A stretch of 64,000 nucleotides of DNA from Pseudomonas marginalis (GCF_008692035.1 NZ_VTFG01000001.1:3163501-3227500); one strand, 5' to 3'; positions 15,385-25,539 are shown, counted from the first letter of the stretch. The notes: generated by a model from the letters alone, not told the origin. Translations and numbers: made by a program.

Positions 15385-17547
15385 ATGAAATTCAACTCAC
15401 TGCAGACTCGAATTTGCTTCACCGCCGGACTCTGCCTGTTTATCTCCTGTGCGAGCCTGGTGCTGTATGGCCTGTATTCCTCGAGCGCCAACCAGGCCTA
15501 TGTAGGTGCTGAAGTTTCAACCCTGATTGAAAGCGCCACTATCCGCGAAGTGCAAAACCTGGCTGAGGCGCGTGCCAATGCCATCCAGGCAAAACTGCAA
15601 AACGCCTTGGATTCGGCCCGCACAATGGCCAATACCCTGGAAGCGAGTAAAAGTGCCCAGAGCCCGCTGAGCCTGGGCCGCGAGCAGATCAATGCGATGC
15701 TGCTCAGCGTGCTCAAGGACAACCCTGACTTCAACGGCACGTATTCATGTTGGGAGCCCGATGCGCTGGACGGCCAGGATCAAGCCTTTCGTATCAATGA
15801 GGGCGGTAACAACCCGCTGACGGGCCGCTTCACGCCTTACTGGACACGCAGTTCAGACGGCCATATCGCCGTGCAACCGCTGGTTGAGTACGATTCCGAT
15901 GCCCGCCACCCCAACGGTGTGTTGAAGGGCGGCTGGTATTCCGGCCCGCGGGACACCCAGAAAGAAAGCGTGCTCGACCCGCTTCCCTACGTAGTGCAGG
16001 GCAAAAATGTATGGCTGACCACGCTGTCGGTACCGATCATCGCCAATGGCAAGTTCTACGGCGTGGTCGGTGCAGACTTCGACATTTCGTTTATCCAGAA
16101 ACTCAGCGAACAAATGTCCGCCGACCTGTATGGCGGCAAAGGCTCGGTGTCGATCCTGAGCAATCAAGGGTTGGTGGTGGCCGACAGTAAACGCCCGGAG
16201 CTCATCGGCCAGTCGCTGAAAGCCTTGCTGCCCGGCACATGGGAAAAAGTGTTGGCCAATGTACAGAAGGGCCAGGGAGACAGTCGGCTCAACCCGGACT
16301 CACAGGAAATCGAAGTGCAGATGCCGATCAACCTGGGCCGCACCGGCAAGCCCTGGGCGATCGTGATCCATCTGCCCAAGGCGGTGGTCATGAGCCAGGC
16401 CATTGCCCTGGAGCAGGAACTGCAGTCACGCGGCGTCAAGAGCAGCATCTGGCAGGTCTCGGTCGGCGTGGGTATCTCCTTGCTGGCATTGCTGGCGCTG
16501 TGGTTCGCCACGGCGAAAATCGTCGGTCCGATTCGTGAAGCCGCCGCCCTGGCCGCCAACATCAGCCTGGGTGATTTCTCGCGTCGGCTGGTGCAAAAAT
16601 CTGAAGATGAAGTGGGCCAATTGTCCTTTGCCTTGAACGATATGTCGGAAAGCCTGCAGCGCCAGGTGCGCGTGGCCGAGCGAATTTCCGAAGGGGACCT
16701 GGATCTGGAAGTGCGCCTGTCCTCGCCCAATGACACCCTGGGCAAGTCGTTGGAAAAAATGGTCGGCAACCTGAACACCTTGATTTCCCAGGTGCAGGCC
16801 AGCGCCACGCAAATCACCGGCAGTTCCGCGCAGGTCACCGAGTTGAGCCAGTCGCTGTCCGACGGCGCGTCCAATTCTGCCTCGTCCATCACGGAAATCA
16901 GTGCGGTGATGACCCAGATGGCAGCGCAAACCACCGACAACGCCGCCAATGCGAAAAAGGCCGACGAGCAATCCCAGGCCTCCCGCGCCGACGCCGGGGA
17001 AAGTGACAAGTTGATGAGTGAATTGATCGCCGCCATGGCGGAAATCGACAACTCGGGCAAAGACATCACGGCCATTATCACCACCATCGACAACATCGCC
17101 GCTCAAACCAATCTGCTGGCGCTGAACGCGGCCATCGAGGCCGCCCGTGCCGGCGAACTGGGCCGTGGCTTTGCGGTGGTCGCCGATGAGGTCAGGAGCC
17201 TCGCCGCCCGCAGCGCCGAAGCCGCCCAGCAAACCGCCGCGCTGATTGCCGACTCCTCGACCAAGACCCAGCGCGGCATGATCATCGCCGGCCGCACAGC
17301 CGACTCGTTGAGAAATATCGTCAGCGGCACCAGCACGGTGTCCAGCCTGGTGTCGTTGATCTACCAAGCCTCCAGTGAACAGGCTTCCGGCCTGCAGCAG
17401 GCGAGCATCGGCCTGGAGCAGATCGATGAAGTCACCCAGCAGAATCAGGTCAACTCCCAACAATGCGCGGTGGCGGCCAAGAACCTGTCGGAACGGGCCA
17501 GTTCCATGCAACAGGGCCTGAGCCGCTTCAAAGTCAAAGCCTCGTAA
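15385..17547 (+). CDS. Methyl-accepting chemotaxis protein with dCache sensor
   Basis: A 720-residue chemoreceptor. TM1 is at about 10-32, a large periplasmic dCache-type domain at about 35-350 (with [15 protein letters not shown]), TM2 at about 355-378, then HAMP and a long cytoplasmic signalling hairpin. The hairpin tip reads [20 protein letters not shown] and on to [12 protein letters not shown], with E591 in the tip, as in all MCPs that bind CheA/CheW. There is no C-terminal CheR-docking pentapeptide (the end is FKVKAS). The ATG at 15385 is preceded by AGGA and fits the signal-anchor start. The ligand cannot be told from sequence. It lies downstream of cheV and the HD-GYP gene. Confidence 0.95.
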   Translation: MKFNSLQTRICFTAGLCLFISCASLVLYGLYSSSANQAYVGAEVSTLIESATIREVQNLAEARANAIQAKLQNALDSARTMANTLEASKSAQSPLSLGREQINAMLLSVLKDNPDFNGTYSCWEPDALDGQDQAFRINEGGNNPLTGRFTPYWTRSSDGHIAVQPLVEYDSDARHPNGVLKGGWYSGPRDTQKESVLDPLPYVVQGKNVWLTTLSVPIIANGKFYGVVGADFDISFIQKLSEQMSADLYGGKGSVSILSNQGLVVADSKRPELIGQSLKALLPGTWEKVLANVQKGQGDSRLNPDSQEIEVQMPINLGRTGKPWAIVIHLPKAVVMSQAIALEQELQSRGVKSSIWQVSVGVGISLLALLALWFATAKIVGPIREAAALAANISLGDFSRRLVQKSEDEVGQLSFALNDMSESLQRQVRVAERISEGDLDLEVRLSSPNDTLGKSLEKMVGNLNTLISQVQASATQITGSSAQVTELSQSLSDGASNSASSITEISAVMTQMAAQTTDNAANAKKADEQSQASRADAGESDKLMSELIAAMAEIDNSGKDITAIITTIDNIAAQTNLLALNAAIEAARAGELGRGFAVVADEVRSLAARSAEAAQQTAALIADSSTKTQRGMIIAGRTADSLRNIVSGTSTVSSLVSLIYQASSEQASGLQQASIGLEQIDEVTQQNQVNSQQCAVAAKNLSERASSMQQGLSRFKVKAS

Positions 17548-17697
17548 TGCCTCACGCGAAGCCAGGGGGGAACATCAACCTCCTGGCCCAGCGCTATAAA
17601 CCCACTCCCATTCATGAAATATTAAGAATCGCCTCCCTATACTCACCGATTGCGAGCCGTTCTCCCGAACGGCCTTCTGCCTCGGTAGCCAGACTCC

Positions 17698-19137
17698 ATG
17701 ACGCGCCCCGCTCCCCTGCTGCTCCTGCTTGCTGCTCTGTTGTTCTTCTTTGCCCTGGGAAACCACGAACTGCAAGGCTCCACCGAGGCCCGCGTCGCGG
17801 GGATCGCCATGGCCATGCACCTGGACAATGACTGGGTCGTGCCGCAACTGTTTCGTGAACCCTTCCTGGAAAAACCACCCCTGAGCCTGTGGCTGGACGC
17901 CGGAGCGATTCGCCTGTTCGGCGGCACGCCTGGGGCGGTCCGCCTGGCGTCGGCATTTGCCGGTCTGTTCAGCGTGATGCTGTTCTATGGAATGCTGCGC
18001 CGGTTCGGGCGCCCGAAAACATTGGCCTTCAGTGCGGCGCTGATCCTGGCGACCATGGCCAGCTACTGGAGCAATGTGCGCGGCGTGGGGGAAGACTCAC
18101 TGCTCAGCCTCGGCGTGACCACCGCGCTGCTGGCGTTCTACCAGGCGATGCGGCCTGAGTCCGAGCGCCAAAGCTCGACGACCTGGGCCTGGGCGCTGTT
18201 TACCGCCGGCATGGTGATCGCCACCTTGAGCAAAGGCGTACTGGGCCTGGCGATGCCGGGCATCGTGATTTTCGTGTACCTGGCCAGCACCAGCCTGATG
18301 GACAGGCGCCTGCGCCTCGCCGACTGGCTCAAGCCGGCGCTGTTCACCCTGCTGGCATTGGTGCCGCTGATGATCTGGTTGTGCTTCCTGTTCCAGCGCG
18401 GCGGGATGCAGGCCGTGGGCGAAGTGCTGTGGACCAACAGCGTCGGGCGCTTCAGCGGCTCGTTCGTGGAGGCCGGGCATTACGAACCGTTCTATTACTA
18501 CATCGCCAAGCTGCCCGAGGCCTTCCTGCCGTGGAACATCCTGGTGTACCTGGGCCTGTGGCATTTTCGTAAAAGCCTGGTGCACAACCGCTACCGCCTG
18601 TTTTTCAGCGTATGGCTGGTGGCGCAATTCACCCTGCTGACGCTGGCCTCAAGCAAGCGCACGGTTTACCTGATGGCCCTGACACCGGCCGCCGCTGTAC
18701 TGGCTGCGGAATATGTGCGGGTGCTGCTGAAATGGCTGAAGGATCACAAGCCGGCGTTGTACGCCTATCACCGCCGCGTGATTGGCGGCGTGTTCACCCT
18801 GGCCGTCGCCTGCTACCTGATAGCCGCCTTCTGGTTCGCGCCCAAAGCCGACGTGCGCCAGTCGTTCGTGCCGTTGATCAGTCAGATCCAGGCACTGCAA
18901 GCCGAAGGCAAGGAGGTGGTGTTGTTTCAGCCCAATGAGCGGATTGCCGGCGCCAGCGTGTTCTACACCCAGGCCTACCTCCCGATCCTGCAGACCGAAG
19001 CCGAGCTTCAGCGCTTTTTGACCGCCAAACCCGGCAACGTCGCGCTGCTGGACCATACCAACGACTTGACCACCAAGGTCACGGTGATCAAGGAGATGGC
19101 CATCAACCGCCAGCCCTACTACTTCATCGAGCAGTAA
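17698..19137 (+). CDS. ArnT-like membrane glycosyltransferase
   Basis: A polytopic inner-membrane protein of 479 residues of the GT39/GT83 (PMT/ArnT) type, which transfer sugars from polyprenyl-phosphate donors on the periplasmic side. Family features seen: the first periplasmic loop with EARVAGIAMAM, then DWVVPQLFREPFLEKPPLSL, matching the catalytic loop of ArnT-like enzymes, and about 10-12 hydrophobic segments. It is shorter than ArnT (about 550) and has a reduced C-terminal periplasmic domain. No arn operon genes lie nearby, so acceptor and sugar are unknown. No clear ribosome binding site precedes the ATG. Confidence 0.85.
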   Translation: MTRPAPLLLLLAALLFFFALGNHELQGSTEARVAGIAMAMHLDNDWVVPQLFREPFLEKPPLSLWLDAGAIRLFGGTPGAVRLASAFAGLFSVMLFYGMLRRFGRPKTLAFSAALILATMASYWSNVRGVGEDSLLSLGVTTALLAFYQAMRPESERQSSTTWAWALFTAGMVIATLSKGVLGLAMPGIVIFVYLASTSLMDRRLRLADWLKPALFTLLALVPLMIWLCFLFQRGGMQAVGEVLWTNSVGRFSGSFVEAGHYEPFYYYIAKLPEAFLPWNILVYLGLWHFRKSLVHNRYRLFFSVWLVAQFTLLTLASSKRTVYLMALTPAAAVLAAEYVRVLLKWLKDHKPALYAYHRRVIGGVFTLAVACYLIAAFWFAPKADVRQSFVPLISQIQALQAEGKEVVLFQPNERIAGASVFYTQAYLPILQTEAELQRFLTAKPGNVALLDHTNDLTTKVTVIKEMAINRQPYYFIEQ

Positions 19138-19152
19138 GGCCAGCGCGGGGCA

Positions 19153-19641
19153 TCAGTGCTTGGTGACCTTGTCCAGGTAACCCATGGCGAACGCCGAGAT
19201 CACGAAGGTCATGTGAATGATCACGTACCACATCAGGTGTTGCGGATCGACGTTCTTGGCGTCCATGAAGATGCGCAGCAAATGGATGGAGGAAATCGCC
19301 ACGATGGAGGCCGCCACTTTCATCTTCAGCGACGAAGAGTCCATGGTGCCCAGCCAATTGAGCTTTTCCTTGTTTTCATCGATGTCCAGCTGCGAGACGA
19401 AGTTCTCGTAGCCGGAAATCATCACCATCACCAGCAAGCCGCCGACCAGGGCCATGTCGATCAACGACAGCAGCACCAGGATCAGCTCGGACTCGGCCAT
19501 CGAGAACACGCTCGGCAGCAGGTGAATCACTTCCTGGAAGAATTTCAGCGCCAGCGCCAGCAACCCGAGGGACAGGCCGAAATAGATAGGCGCCAGCAGC
19601 CAGCGCGAGGCGTACATAGCATTTTCGATAAAGCGTTCCAT
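19153..19641 (-). CDS. TIGR00645/UPF0114 membrane protein (YqhA-like)
   Basis: A 162-residue inner-membrane protein with three to four hydrophobic segments. It matches the YqhA family along its full length: N-terminus [20 protein letters not shown], the middle [20 protein letters not shown] and the loop [20 protein letters not shown]. The function of the family is not known. GAGATCC precedes the ATG. It is convergent with the glycosyltransferase gene, the two stop codons lying 15 nt apart, and divergent from the lipoprotein gene. Confidence 0.9.
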   Translation of the reverse strand: MERFIENAMYASRWLLAPIYFGLSLGLLALALKFFQEVIHLLPSVFSMAESELILVLLSLIDMALVGGLLVMVMISGYENFVSQLDIDENKEKLNWLGTMDSSSLKMKVAASIVAISSIHLLRIFMDAKNVDPQHLMWYVIIHMTFVISAFAMGYLDKVTKH

Positions 19642-19805
19642 TGGATCTCACACAGCATGGCTAGAAATGGCGGCGAGTATACCAGCCGCTATAAGACACC
19701 TGTAACCACGAGAAAACTGACCTGGGCGGCATCTGTAAGAGAATTTTTCTGCTAGTGTCGAGCCCAATAACTCGGCTCGATGACGTCGGACAGGAAAAAA
19801 CTCAG

Positions 19806-21629
19806 ATGATGGATGTGCGATCCCCTTTGGCCAGCGTTGGCCTGTGCGCCGCCTTGTTGCTGGCCGGCGGCTGTTCCCCAAGCGATGAGCAGAAACAGGC
19901 CACCCTCGAAGAGAAAACCGCGAAGTTCGAGCAGTCCCTCGACAGCATCCAGGATCCGAAACTGCGCGACGCCATTGCCGACCTCGGCGGCTCGCTGCTG
20001 CTGCTGGAACGGGCGCGGGTCAAGCTCGCCACCAAGCCCATCGAGGCCGAATACGGCGAGGACACCCTCGCGCTGCTCAAGCACTACCCCACGCCGCAAG
20101 GGCTGGTGGACACCTACATCAATGGCTTGTTCGTACTGCGCAAAGCCTCACATTCCGACTACCTGACCGATCTGCAGCCGGTCTTCCCGTTCAACTTCAA
20201 TGTGCCGGACCAGTTCCCCTTCCCCCACGGCCTGGAATGGCAGTCCGTCACCTTAAGCAACAACAAGGTCGTGCCGTTCCAGCCGGAATGGTCGGAAACC
20301 GATCCCGGCATCCAGTTGAGCCCCAGCAGCTCCAACCTGACCAACCCGGATGACCTGACGGTCACCTACCCGTTTATCGATGGCATCGAGACGGAAAACA
20401 AAAGCCAGCCGCAACCCGTTCGCCTCAAAGGCGCAGTGGAAGTGATCGCACCGGGCAAAGTGCTGACCTTCGACTTGTCGAAAAAGGACGTCGGCCACAA
20501 ACGCACCGAAGGCAATATCACCGTCAACCTGCTGCTCCTGGAAAAGAACTACGCCGAAATCGAACTGACCAACAGCCAACCACTGGCCCCCGAAGTGGGT
20601 GACGAATCGCCCAACCCCTTGCTGGTACAGGCACGGGACGGCACCGGACAATTCCTCACACGCTCGGGTTCGATCAACGAAAGCAGCGCGCAAGTCGAGT
20701 TCTACCAGAAACAGTTGGCCGAGATGCAAAAACAGAAGGCCTGGTCCGATGGGTTTGAAAAGCAACTGGTCGATGAGCAGAAAGCCTTCGAACACAAGCA
20801 GAGCAGCCATTACGCCAAGGTCTATTTCAATGGCCTGATCGACACCCTGCAGATCAATGTGCTGGATTTCTCCACGGCCACGGTCACGCGCAAGGACCTC
20901 GACCTGCCGGTCCTGCGCTTCGACAAGAACAGCCTGGAAAAAACCGTACAAGCCTTGCCCATGCCGGTCACCGTGTACGACGACGGCGCCGCCAGCTGGC
21001 TCAAGGACGCCTCGTTGACCGAGGAACAACTGAAGAACAGCGTCACCATCAGCCAGTCCGTCGAAGACGCCAGCGCCGCCCATATCGTGTTCGACCACCC
21101 ATTCACCTTCAATGACGACCTGGTGGGCAGCGAGCGCAACAGCAGCGAATCACCGGTGACGTTTTTCACTGCCGATGAGAAAGGTGAACGCGGCGAGCCC
21201 ATCGAGTTACCGACCGAGGCGTATGAATTGAACCCGGCCCGCGGCACCCTCACCTACGACCTCAACCTGTTCCCGGAAAACCCGGCGTTTGTGGTGGGTT
21301 CGATCCCGCTGTTCCTGGCGACTATCGAGAAAGGTGACATCGATGCGGCCAAGCTGCCCAAGGGTTTATCACTCAAGGACAACGCACTGATCGTCGACCA
21401 AAAGGAGTTCCCGGCCGACAGCTGGCGCTTCTATGCCAAGGACGCCAGCGGCAACTACCTCAAGGAAATCCTCGGCGTCAGCCACCGCGCCGAGGAATAC
21501 GGCACGGCCTTGTTTGACGTGCATTACTTCTACGGCCAGCCGACCGCACTGGAAAGCTACCAGCGCACCGACCTCAGTACCGTGCAATACGGCTTTGAGG
21601 TCAAGCTGGACAAACCCGAGAGCAAATAA
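19806..21629 (+). CDS. Large predicted lipoprotein, function unknown
   Basis: A 607-residue protein with an N-terminal signal and a lipobox-like LLAGGC (Cys23 if the first of two adjacent ATGs at 19806/19809 is used). The -3 residue is Ala rather than Leu, so lipidation is likely but not certain. The mature part begins with a coiled-coil-prone stretch (about 27-65). The rest is a mix of Pro- and Asp-rich segments (FNFNVPDQFPFPHGLEW, VFDHPFTFNDDLVG) that look like beta-rich extracytoplasmic domains. No enzyme motif is apparent and I do not recognise a family. It stands alone, divergent from the YqhA-like gene. Confidence 0.8.
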   Translation: MMDVRSPLASVGLCAALLLAGGCSPSDEQKQATLEEKTAKFEQSLDSIQDPKLRDAIADLGGSLLLLERARVKLATKPIEAEYGEDTLALLKHYPTPQGLVDTYINGLFVLRKASHSDYLTDLQPVFPFNFNVPDQFPFPHGLEWQSVTLSNNKVVPFQPEWSETDPGIQLSPSSSNLTNPDDLTVTYPFIDGIETENKSQPQPVRLKGAVEVIAPGKVLTFDLSKKDVGHKRTEGNITVNLLLLEKNYAEIELTNSQPLAPEVGDESPNPLLVQARDGTGQFLTRSGSINESSAQVEFYQKQLAEMQKQKAWSDGFEKQLVDEQKAFEHKQSSHYAKVYFNGLIDTLQINVLDFSTATVTRKDLDLPVLRFDKNSLEKTVQALPMPVTVYDDGAASWLKDASLTEEQLKNSVTISQSVEDASAAHIVFDHPFTFNDDLVGSERNSSESPVTFFTADEKGERGEPIELPTEAYELNPARGTLTYDLNLFPENPAFVVGSIPLFLATIEKGDIDAAKLPKGLSLKDNALIVDQKEFPADSWRFYAKDASGNYLKEILGVSHRAEEYGTALFDVHYFYGQPTALESYQRTDLSTVQYGFEVKLDKPESK

Positions 21630-21635
21630 CCGCGC

Positions 21636-21953
21636 CTACAGCGCCAGTTGCTCATGGCTGCCATTGAGCTGCCGCAGATGGGCCTGCATGTGCAGGCACC
21701 AGATCTGCGGGTCACCCGCCAGCTCATAGCCGTGCAGGGTCAGGCTGTCGACGATCGATTGCAGCATGCTTTCTGCCACGAAGGGCCCATGAAACGGGCC
21801 CTGGGACTTGATTGTGGAAGGCTGTTCACCCGTCATTCCGGCGGCAAACAACAAGGTCCACATCCCGTTATCCCCCGCGAGCGGGCGAACGGAACATTCG
21901 ATTCGGGTAACCAGGCCGAAGCACTGGCGGGTAAGGCAAAGGTTGCGCGGCAT
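21636..21953 (-). CDS. Conserved small protein, function unknown
   Basis: A 105-residue soluble protein starting MPRNLCLTRQCFGL; CGAGGG precedes the ATG, which is preferred over a longer frame. There is no signal peptide or motif that I recognise. The layout of an N-terminal strand-rich half (VTRIECSVRPLAGDNGMWTL) and a helical C-terminal half suggests a small alpha/beta fold. Its stop is only a few bases from the convergent lipoprotein stop. Expression is supported only by codon usage and the ribosome binding site. Confidence 0.65.
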   Translation of the reverse strand: MPRNLCLTRQCFGLVTRIECSVRPLAGDNGMWTLLFAAGMTGEQPSTIKSQGPFHGPFVAESMLQSIVDSLTLHGYELAGDPQIWCLHMQAHLRQLNGSHEQLAL

Positions 21954-22107
21954 GGCGGCGACCCTCGGTAGATCGGTGTTCAGCCTCAACCTATGGCGAG
22001 GCTGTTTCTATCCAGCGACTCCTGTGGATATCCCTAAGGCTCAGAATAGAATAAAAACATGACAAACCAAGGCTGTAGGGACCAACGGGCGTTGGCCCCT
22101 CAGAAGG

Positions 22108-22125
22108 ACGTCAATTTAGTGACGT
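22108..22125. other. Inverted repeat ACGTCA-N6-TGACGT
   Basis: Perfect 6-bp arms with a 6-bp spacer, about 170 nt upstream of the small protein start and next to a second stem (CCAACG/CGTTGG at 22082-22095). It could be an operator or part of a terminator; there is no T run. Confidence 0.35.
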
Positions 22126-22137
22126 AACCAGATCCAA

Positions 22138-22227
22138 ATGTGGGAGGGGGCTTGCTCCCGATGCAGTGTGTCAGTCGACATCTACATGACTGACCCATCG
22201 CAATCGGGAGCAAGCCCCCTCCCACAT
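22138..22227. repeat. REPIN (paired REP palindromes)
   Basis: A 25-bp arm beginning ATGTGGGAGGGGGCTTGC (22138-22162) is repeated exactly as its reverse complement at 22203-22227, with a 40-nt centre. The pair forms one long hairpin. Sequence and layout match the REPIN elements common in the P. fluorescens group. It lies downstream of the Lon-like protease gene. Confidence 0.9.
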
Positions 22228-22252
22228 GTTTGATCCGGCCTGGCCTCAGAAC

Positions 22253-24691
22253 TCAGGTGGGCTTGGCTTCGGCCAGCGCCTGCTGCGCCAGTTCCTTCTC
22301 CGCGTCCTTCAGGTCTTCCTCGCTGATCATCTCGGCAATCGCGCGCAAGCGCTCGACCACGCGGGCATTGACCGTGCCTTCCGGGAACTGCCCCTCGGCG
22401 TCCGGCTCACCGGCATCCTCGCCCACCAGCAGGCTCAATGCCTCGTCGGCCTGACGCACCGCATAGATGTGGAATTGCCCGGCGCGCACGGCCTGCAACA
22501 CCTTTTCATCCAGCATCAACGTGGCCACGTTCGCCTGGGGAATGATCGCCCCTTGCTCGCCGGTCAAACCGCGGGCTTCGCACAGGCGGAAGAAGCCTTC
22601 GATCTTCTCGTTGACCCCGCCCACGGCCTGCACTTCACCAAACTGGTTGATCGAACCGGTGATCGCAAAGCACTGCTTGAGCGGCGTCTTCGACAAGGCC
22701 GAGATCAACGTGCAGGCCTCGCCCAGGGACGCGCTGTCACCGTCCACGTAACCGTAGGACTGCTCCAGCGCGATACTCGCCGAGATCGCCAGCGGAAATT
22801 CCTGGGCATAGCGGCTGCCCAGGTAACCGGTGAGGATCATCACGCCCTTGGAGTGGATCGGCTGCCCGAGGTTAACTTCACGCTCGATGTCGACGATGCC
22901 GCTGCCGCCCGGGTACACCGTGGCGGAAATCCGCGCCGGCACCCCGAACGCCGAGTCACCGACCTCCAGCACCGTCAGCCCATTGCACTTGCCGACCGCC
23001 GCGCCGGCGGTGTCGATCAGGATCACCCCGGCGAGCATATCGTCGAGAATCCGCGCCGACACCCGCCCGGTACGCGTGGCCTTGGCCTTCAGCGCACGCT
23101 CGATATGGCCCGCATCGGTCATCTCATCGCCCGCCAGGTGCCGGATAAAGTCCGCTTCGCTGACCAGCTGGAACAAATCCCCAATACGTGCCGACAAACG
23201 GCCCTGGTGCTCCGCCAGCCGTGCGCTGTAGGTGGCCAGCCGCGCCACCGCGTCCGAAGTCAGCGGCGCCATGCCTTCTTCCGAAGTGCGGGTCTTGAGC
23301 AACTGGGCGAACTGCTCCAGGCTCTCGTCCACCATCGGGATGTCTTCGTCGAAATCCACCAGCACCCGGAACATCTCCTGGAAGTCCGGATCGGCGTCCT
23401 GCAGCGCGTAATACAACTGGCGCGAACCGATGATGATGACCTTGACCTGCAACGGGATCATCTGCGGGTTAAGGGTCACGGTGGCCAGGCGGCCCAGTTC
23501 GCCCAGGGGCGATTCCATCTTCAGCTTGCGCGACTGCAGGGAACGCTTGAGGGCGTCCCACACAAACGGCTCGCTGAGCATCTTCTCGGCTTCAAGAATC
23601 AGAAACCCGCCGTTGGCACGGTGCAACGCACCTGGGCGTAACTGCCGATAGGTGGTGTACAGCGCGCCCTGGTCGGTGCTGTATTCGATACGGCCGAACA
23701 GGTTGTCGTAGGTCGGGTGCGGTTCAAACACCACCGGCGCGCCACCGTTGACCGCATGGCCCACCACCAGGCTCGGGCAGTATTGCTCTTCGAGCAGCTT
23801 GCGGGCCTGGGCGTCGGTCTTGGCGTCGTCCACCAGTTGCTCGACCACGGTTTTCAGCAGGTACACCTGCATGGCCTGCAGATAACCGCAGACACCGGCG
23901 TTCTCCGCGTACTTTTCCGACAGCGGTGCGAGCAAAGGCTGCAAGGCCAGGGTGATGGTTTCTTCGTTGAACTGACGCAGTTGGTTGTTGGACTCGCGCT
24001 TCCACTGGGGCAGGCTGGCCAACTCCTCGTTGAGGCGTTCTTCCAGCTCGGAAATATCCGTGTGGAAACGCTCGCGATCCACTTCCGGCAGCTGCGAGAA
24101 CTCGGCCTCATCCAGGGCCTTGCCGTCGAGCATCGGGGTGAAGGCGATATTTGAGCTGTCGCGGTACAGCGCCACGTCCTTTTCCAGGGCCAGGCGCTCG
24201 ATCACGTCCAGGGCCTTGTCATAGCGCTGGTTGAAGGCACGGTCGATGGCACTCTTGCGCTGTTGATAAGTCGGGTGTTCGAACACCGCCGGGAAGGTCG
24301 CGACGAGGTTGTCGACCAGGCCATTGATATCGGCAATGAACGCCGCCGCACCGCCGCCTGGCAATTCCAGGGCGCGGGGTTCGCGAGGCTCGTCAAAATT
24401 GTTCACATAGACCCAGTCCGCCGGGGTCTGCAGGCGCTTGCCCTCGGCTTTCAGGTAGCGTTTGACGAACGAAAAGCGGCCGGTGCCCGGCTCGCCCATG
24501 ACAAATACGTTGTAACCGGGGCGCGGCATGGCCACACCGAACTGCAACGCTTCAACCGCACGTTCCTGGCCAAGCACACCGCGAAAGGGCTCCAAATCAT
24601 TGGTGGTCGAGAAGCTGAACTGTTCAGCGGAGAAAGGGCGAGTCAGCGCTTCGGGCGCTAGACGCAAGCTGGCAGCAACAGGATCAGGCAT
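22253..24691 (-). CDS. Lon-like ATP-dependent protease (LonB/YcbZ type)
   Basis: An 812-residue protein with an N-terminal AAA-like region, a helical insertion and a C-terminal Lon serine protease domain. The catalytic dyad is visible as S653 (in DGDSASLGE) and K696 (GGVNEKIEGF); the spacing of 43 equals that of E. coli Lon S679/K722. The P-loop reads GEPGTGRFS with Arg72 where Lys is expected, so nucleotide binding may be altered or lost. A second ATPase motif is not obvious. It lacks the N-terminal substrate domain of classical Lon. Substrates are unknown. The gene is single, with a REPIN just downstream. Confidence 0.9.
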   Translation of the reverse strand: MPDPVAASLRLAPEALTRPFSAEQFSFSTTNDLEPFRGVLGQERAVEALQFGVAMPRPGYNVFVMGEPGTGRFSFVKRYLKAEGKRLQTPADWVYVNNFDEPREPRALELPGGGAAAFIADINGLVDNLVATFPAVFEHPTYQQRKSAIDRAFNQRYDKALDVIERLALEKDVALYRDSSNIAFTPMLDGKALDEAEFSQLPEVDRERFHTDISELEERLNEELASLPQWKRESNNQLRQFNEETITLALQPLLAPLSEKYAENAGVCGYLQAMQVYLLKTVVEQLVDDAKTDAQARKLLEEQYCPSLVVGHAVNGGAPVVFEPHPTYDNLFGRIEYSTDQGALYTTYRQLRPGALHRANGGFLILEAEKMLSEPFVWDALKRSLQSRKLKMESPLGELGRLATVTLNPQMIPLQVKVIIIGSRQLYYALQDADPDFQEMFRVLVDFDEDIPMVDESLEQFAQLLKTRTSEEGMAPLTSDAVARLATYSARLAEHQGRLSARIGDLFQLVSEADFIRHLAGDEMTDAGHIERALKAKATRTGRVSARILDDMLAGVILIDTAGAAVGKCNGLTVLEVGDSAFGVPARISATVYPGGSGIVDIEREVNLGQPIHSKGVMILTGYLGSRYAQEFPLAISASIALEQSYGYVDGDSASLGEACTLISALSKTPLKQCFAITGSINQFGEVQAVGGVNEKIEGFFRLCEARGLTGEQGAIIPQANVATLMLDEKVLQAVRAGQFHIYAVRQADEALSLLVGEDAGEPDAEGQFPEGTVNARVVERLRAIAEMISEEDLKDAEKELAQQALAEAKPT

Positions 24692-24959
24692 CGGGCTTCC
24701 TTACATCAGGCGGGGCAGATGACGGCATTCTGGCTCCCTGTTGCGCGCTCTGGCAAGGCGCGCCGTTGGGAAACCCTGGACACGGGAGGCGCCCTGCAAA
24801 AAAAATCGCGACATTGCTGATTGTTTTATAAAAACACACGGAACCCTTGGAACGTGCCTAAACTCCAAACTGCGCGGGTTGGACTAATAACCGATCCCTA
24901 GGGCGCTATGAAGTGCCTGAACCCTTGTCCATTGGTTTGCACACAAAGAGAACAAAGCT

Positions 24960-25448
24960 ATGAAACGGATCCTTCTCGGTACTCTCTTCACCGTCGTCTC
25001 CCTCAATGCAATGGCTGAAGCACCAGGTGGCCCGAACTGCGGTTGGGGCAACATGTTGTTCGAAGGCCAGCGCGGTACTCCAGCTCACTTCCTGGCTTCC
25101 ACCACCAACGGTACTTCGGGTAACGCCACCTTCGGCATGACCTCGGGCACCAACGGTTGCAGCACCAACAGCGCGCTGACCTACGGCGGCAAGTCCTGGA
25201 TTGCCATGAATGGCATGATGAACGAGCTGTCCGAAGACATGGCCAAGGGTAATGGCGAAGCACTGACCACCTACGCCGTGGTACTGGGTGTTGCTCCGGA
25301 AGATCGCGAGCACTTCGCTGCCGTGGCTCACGAACACTTCCAGCAAATCTTCAGCAAGGCCGATGTGACCGCTGAAGACGTGCACAACAACACCCTGGCT
25401 GTACTGAAAGGCGATGCCCGTCTGGCGAAATACGCTACCCAGGCTTAA
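24960..25448 (+). CDS. DUF3015 family secreted protein
   Basis: A 162-residue exported protein with a signal peptide ending near AMA (residue 19). The mature N-terminus reads PGGPNCGWGNMLFEGQRG. The spaced cysteines (C26 and the one in TNGCST) and the Gly/Thr/Asn-rich segment ASTTNGTSGNATFGMTSGTN are characteristic of DUF3015 proteins, whose function is unknown. A strong terminator follows, and the DUF4105 gene starts about 90 nt later on the same strand. The upstream 268 nt hold its promoter; no clear regulator site was recognised. Confidence 0.88.
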   Translation: MKRILLGTLFTVVSLNAMAEAPGGPNCGWGNMLFEGQRGTPAHFLASTTNGTSGNATFGMTSGTNGCSTNSALTYGGKSWIAMNGMMNELSEDMAKGNGEALTTYAVVLGVAPEDREHFAAVAHEHFQQIFSKADVTAEDVHNNTLAVLKGDARLAKYATQA

Positions 25449-25458
25449 GCTCGTCCTG

Positions 25459-25490
25459 CCCGCGCCTACCCAGGCGCGGGTTTTATTTTT
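25459..25490 (+). terminator. Terminator after the DUF3015 gene
   Basis: CCCGCGCCT-ACCC-AGGCGCGGG, a 9-bp perfect GC stem, is followed by TTTTATTTTT. Confidence 0.95.
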
Positions 25491-25539
25491 GGACCCGCCT
25501 CTCCTTGGGTCTCTCTAATTTCCGACTTAAGTTGCCCCT

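Noticed and set aside
22226..23641. Long open frame of 471 codons on the plus strand opposite the Lon-like protease
   Set aside because: Mirror frame produced by GC-rich third positions; composition is His/Arg/Gln-rich with no domain, while the minus strand encodes a complete Lon-like protein.
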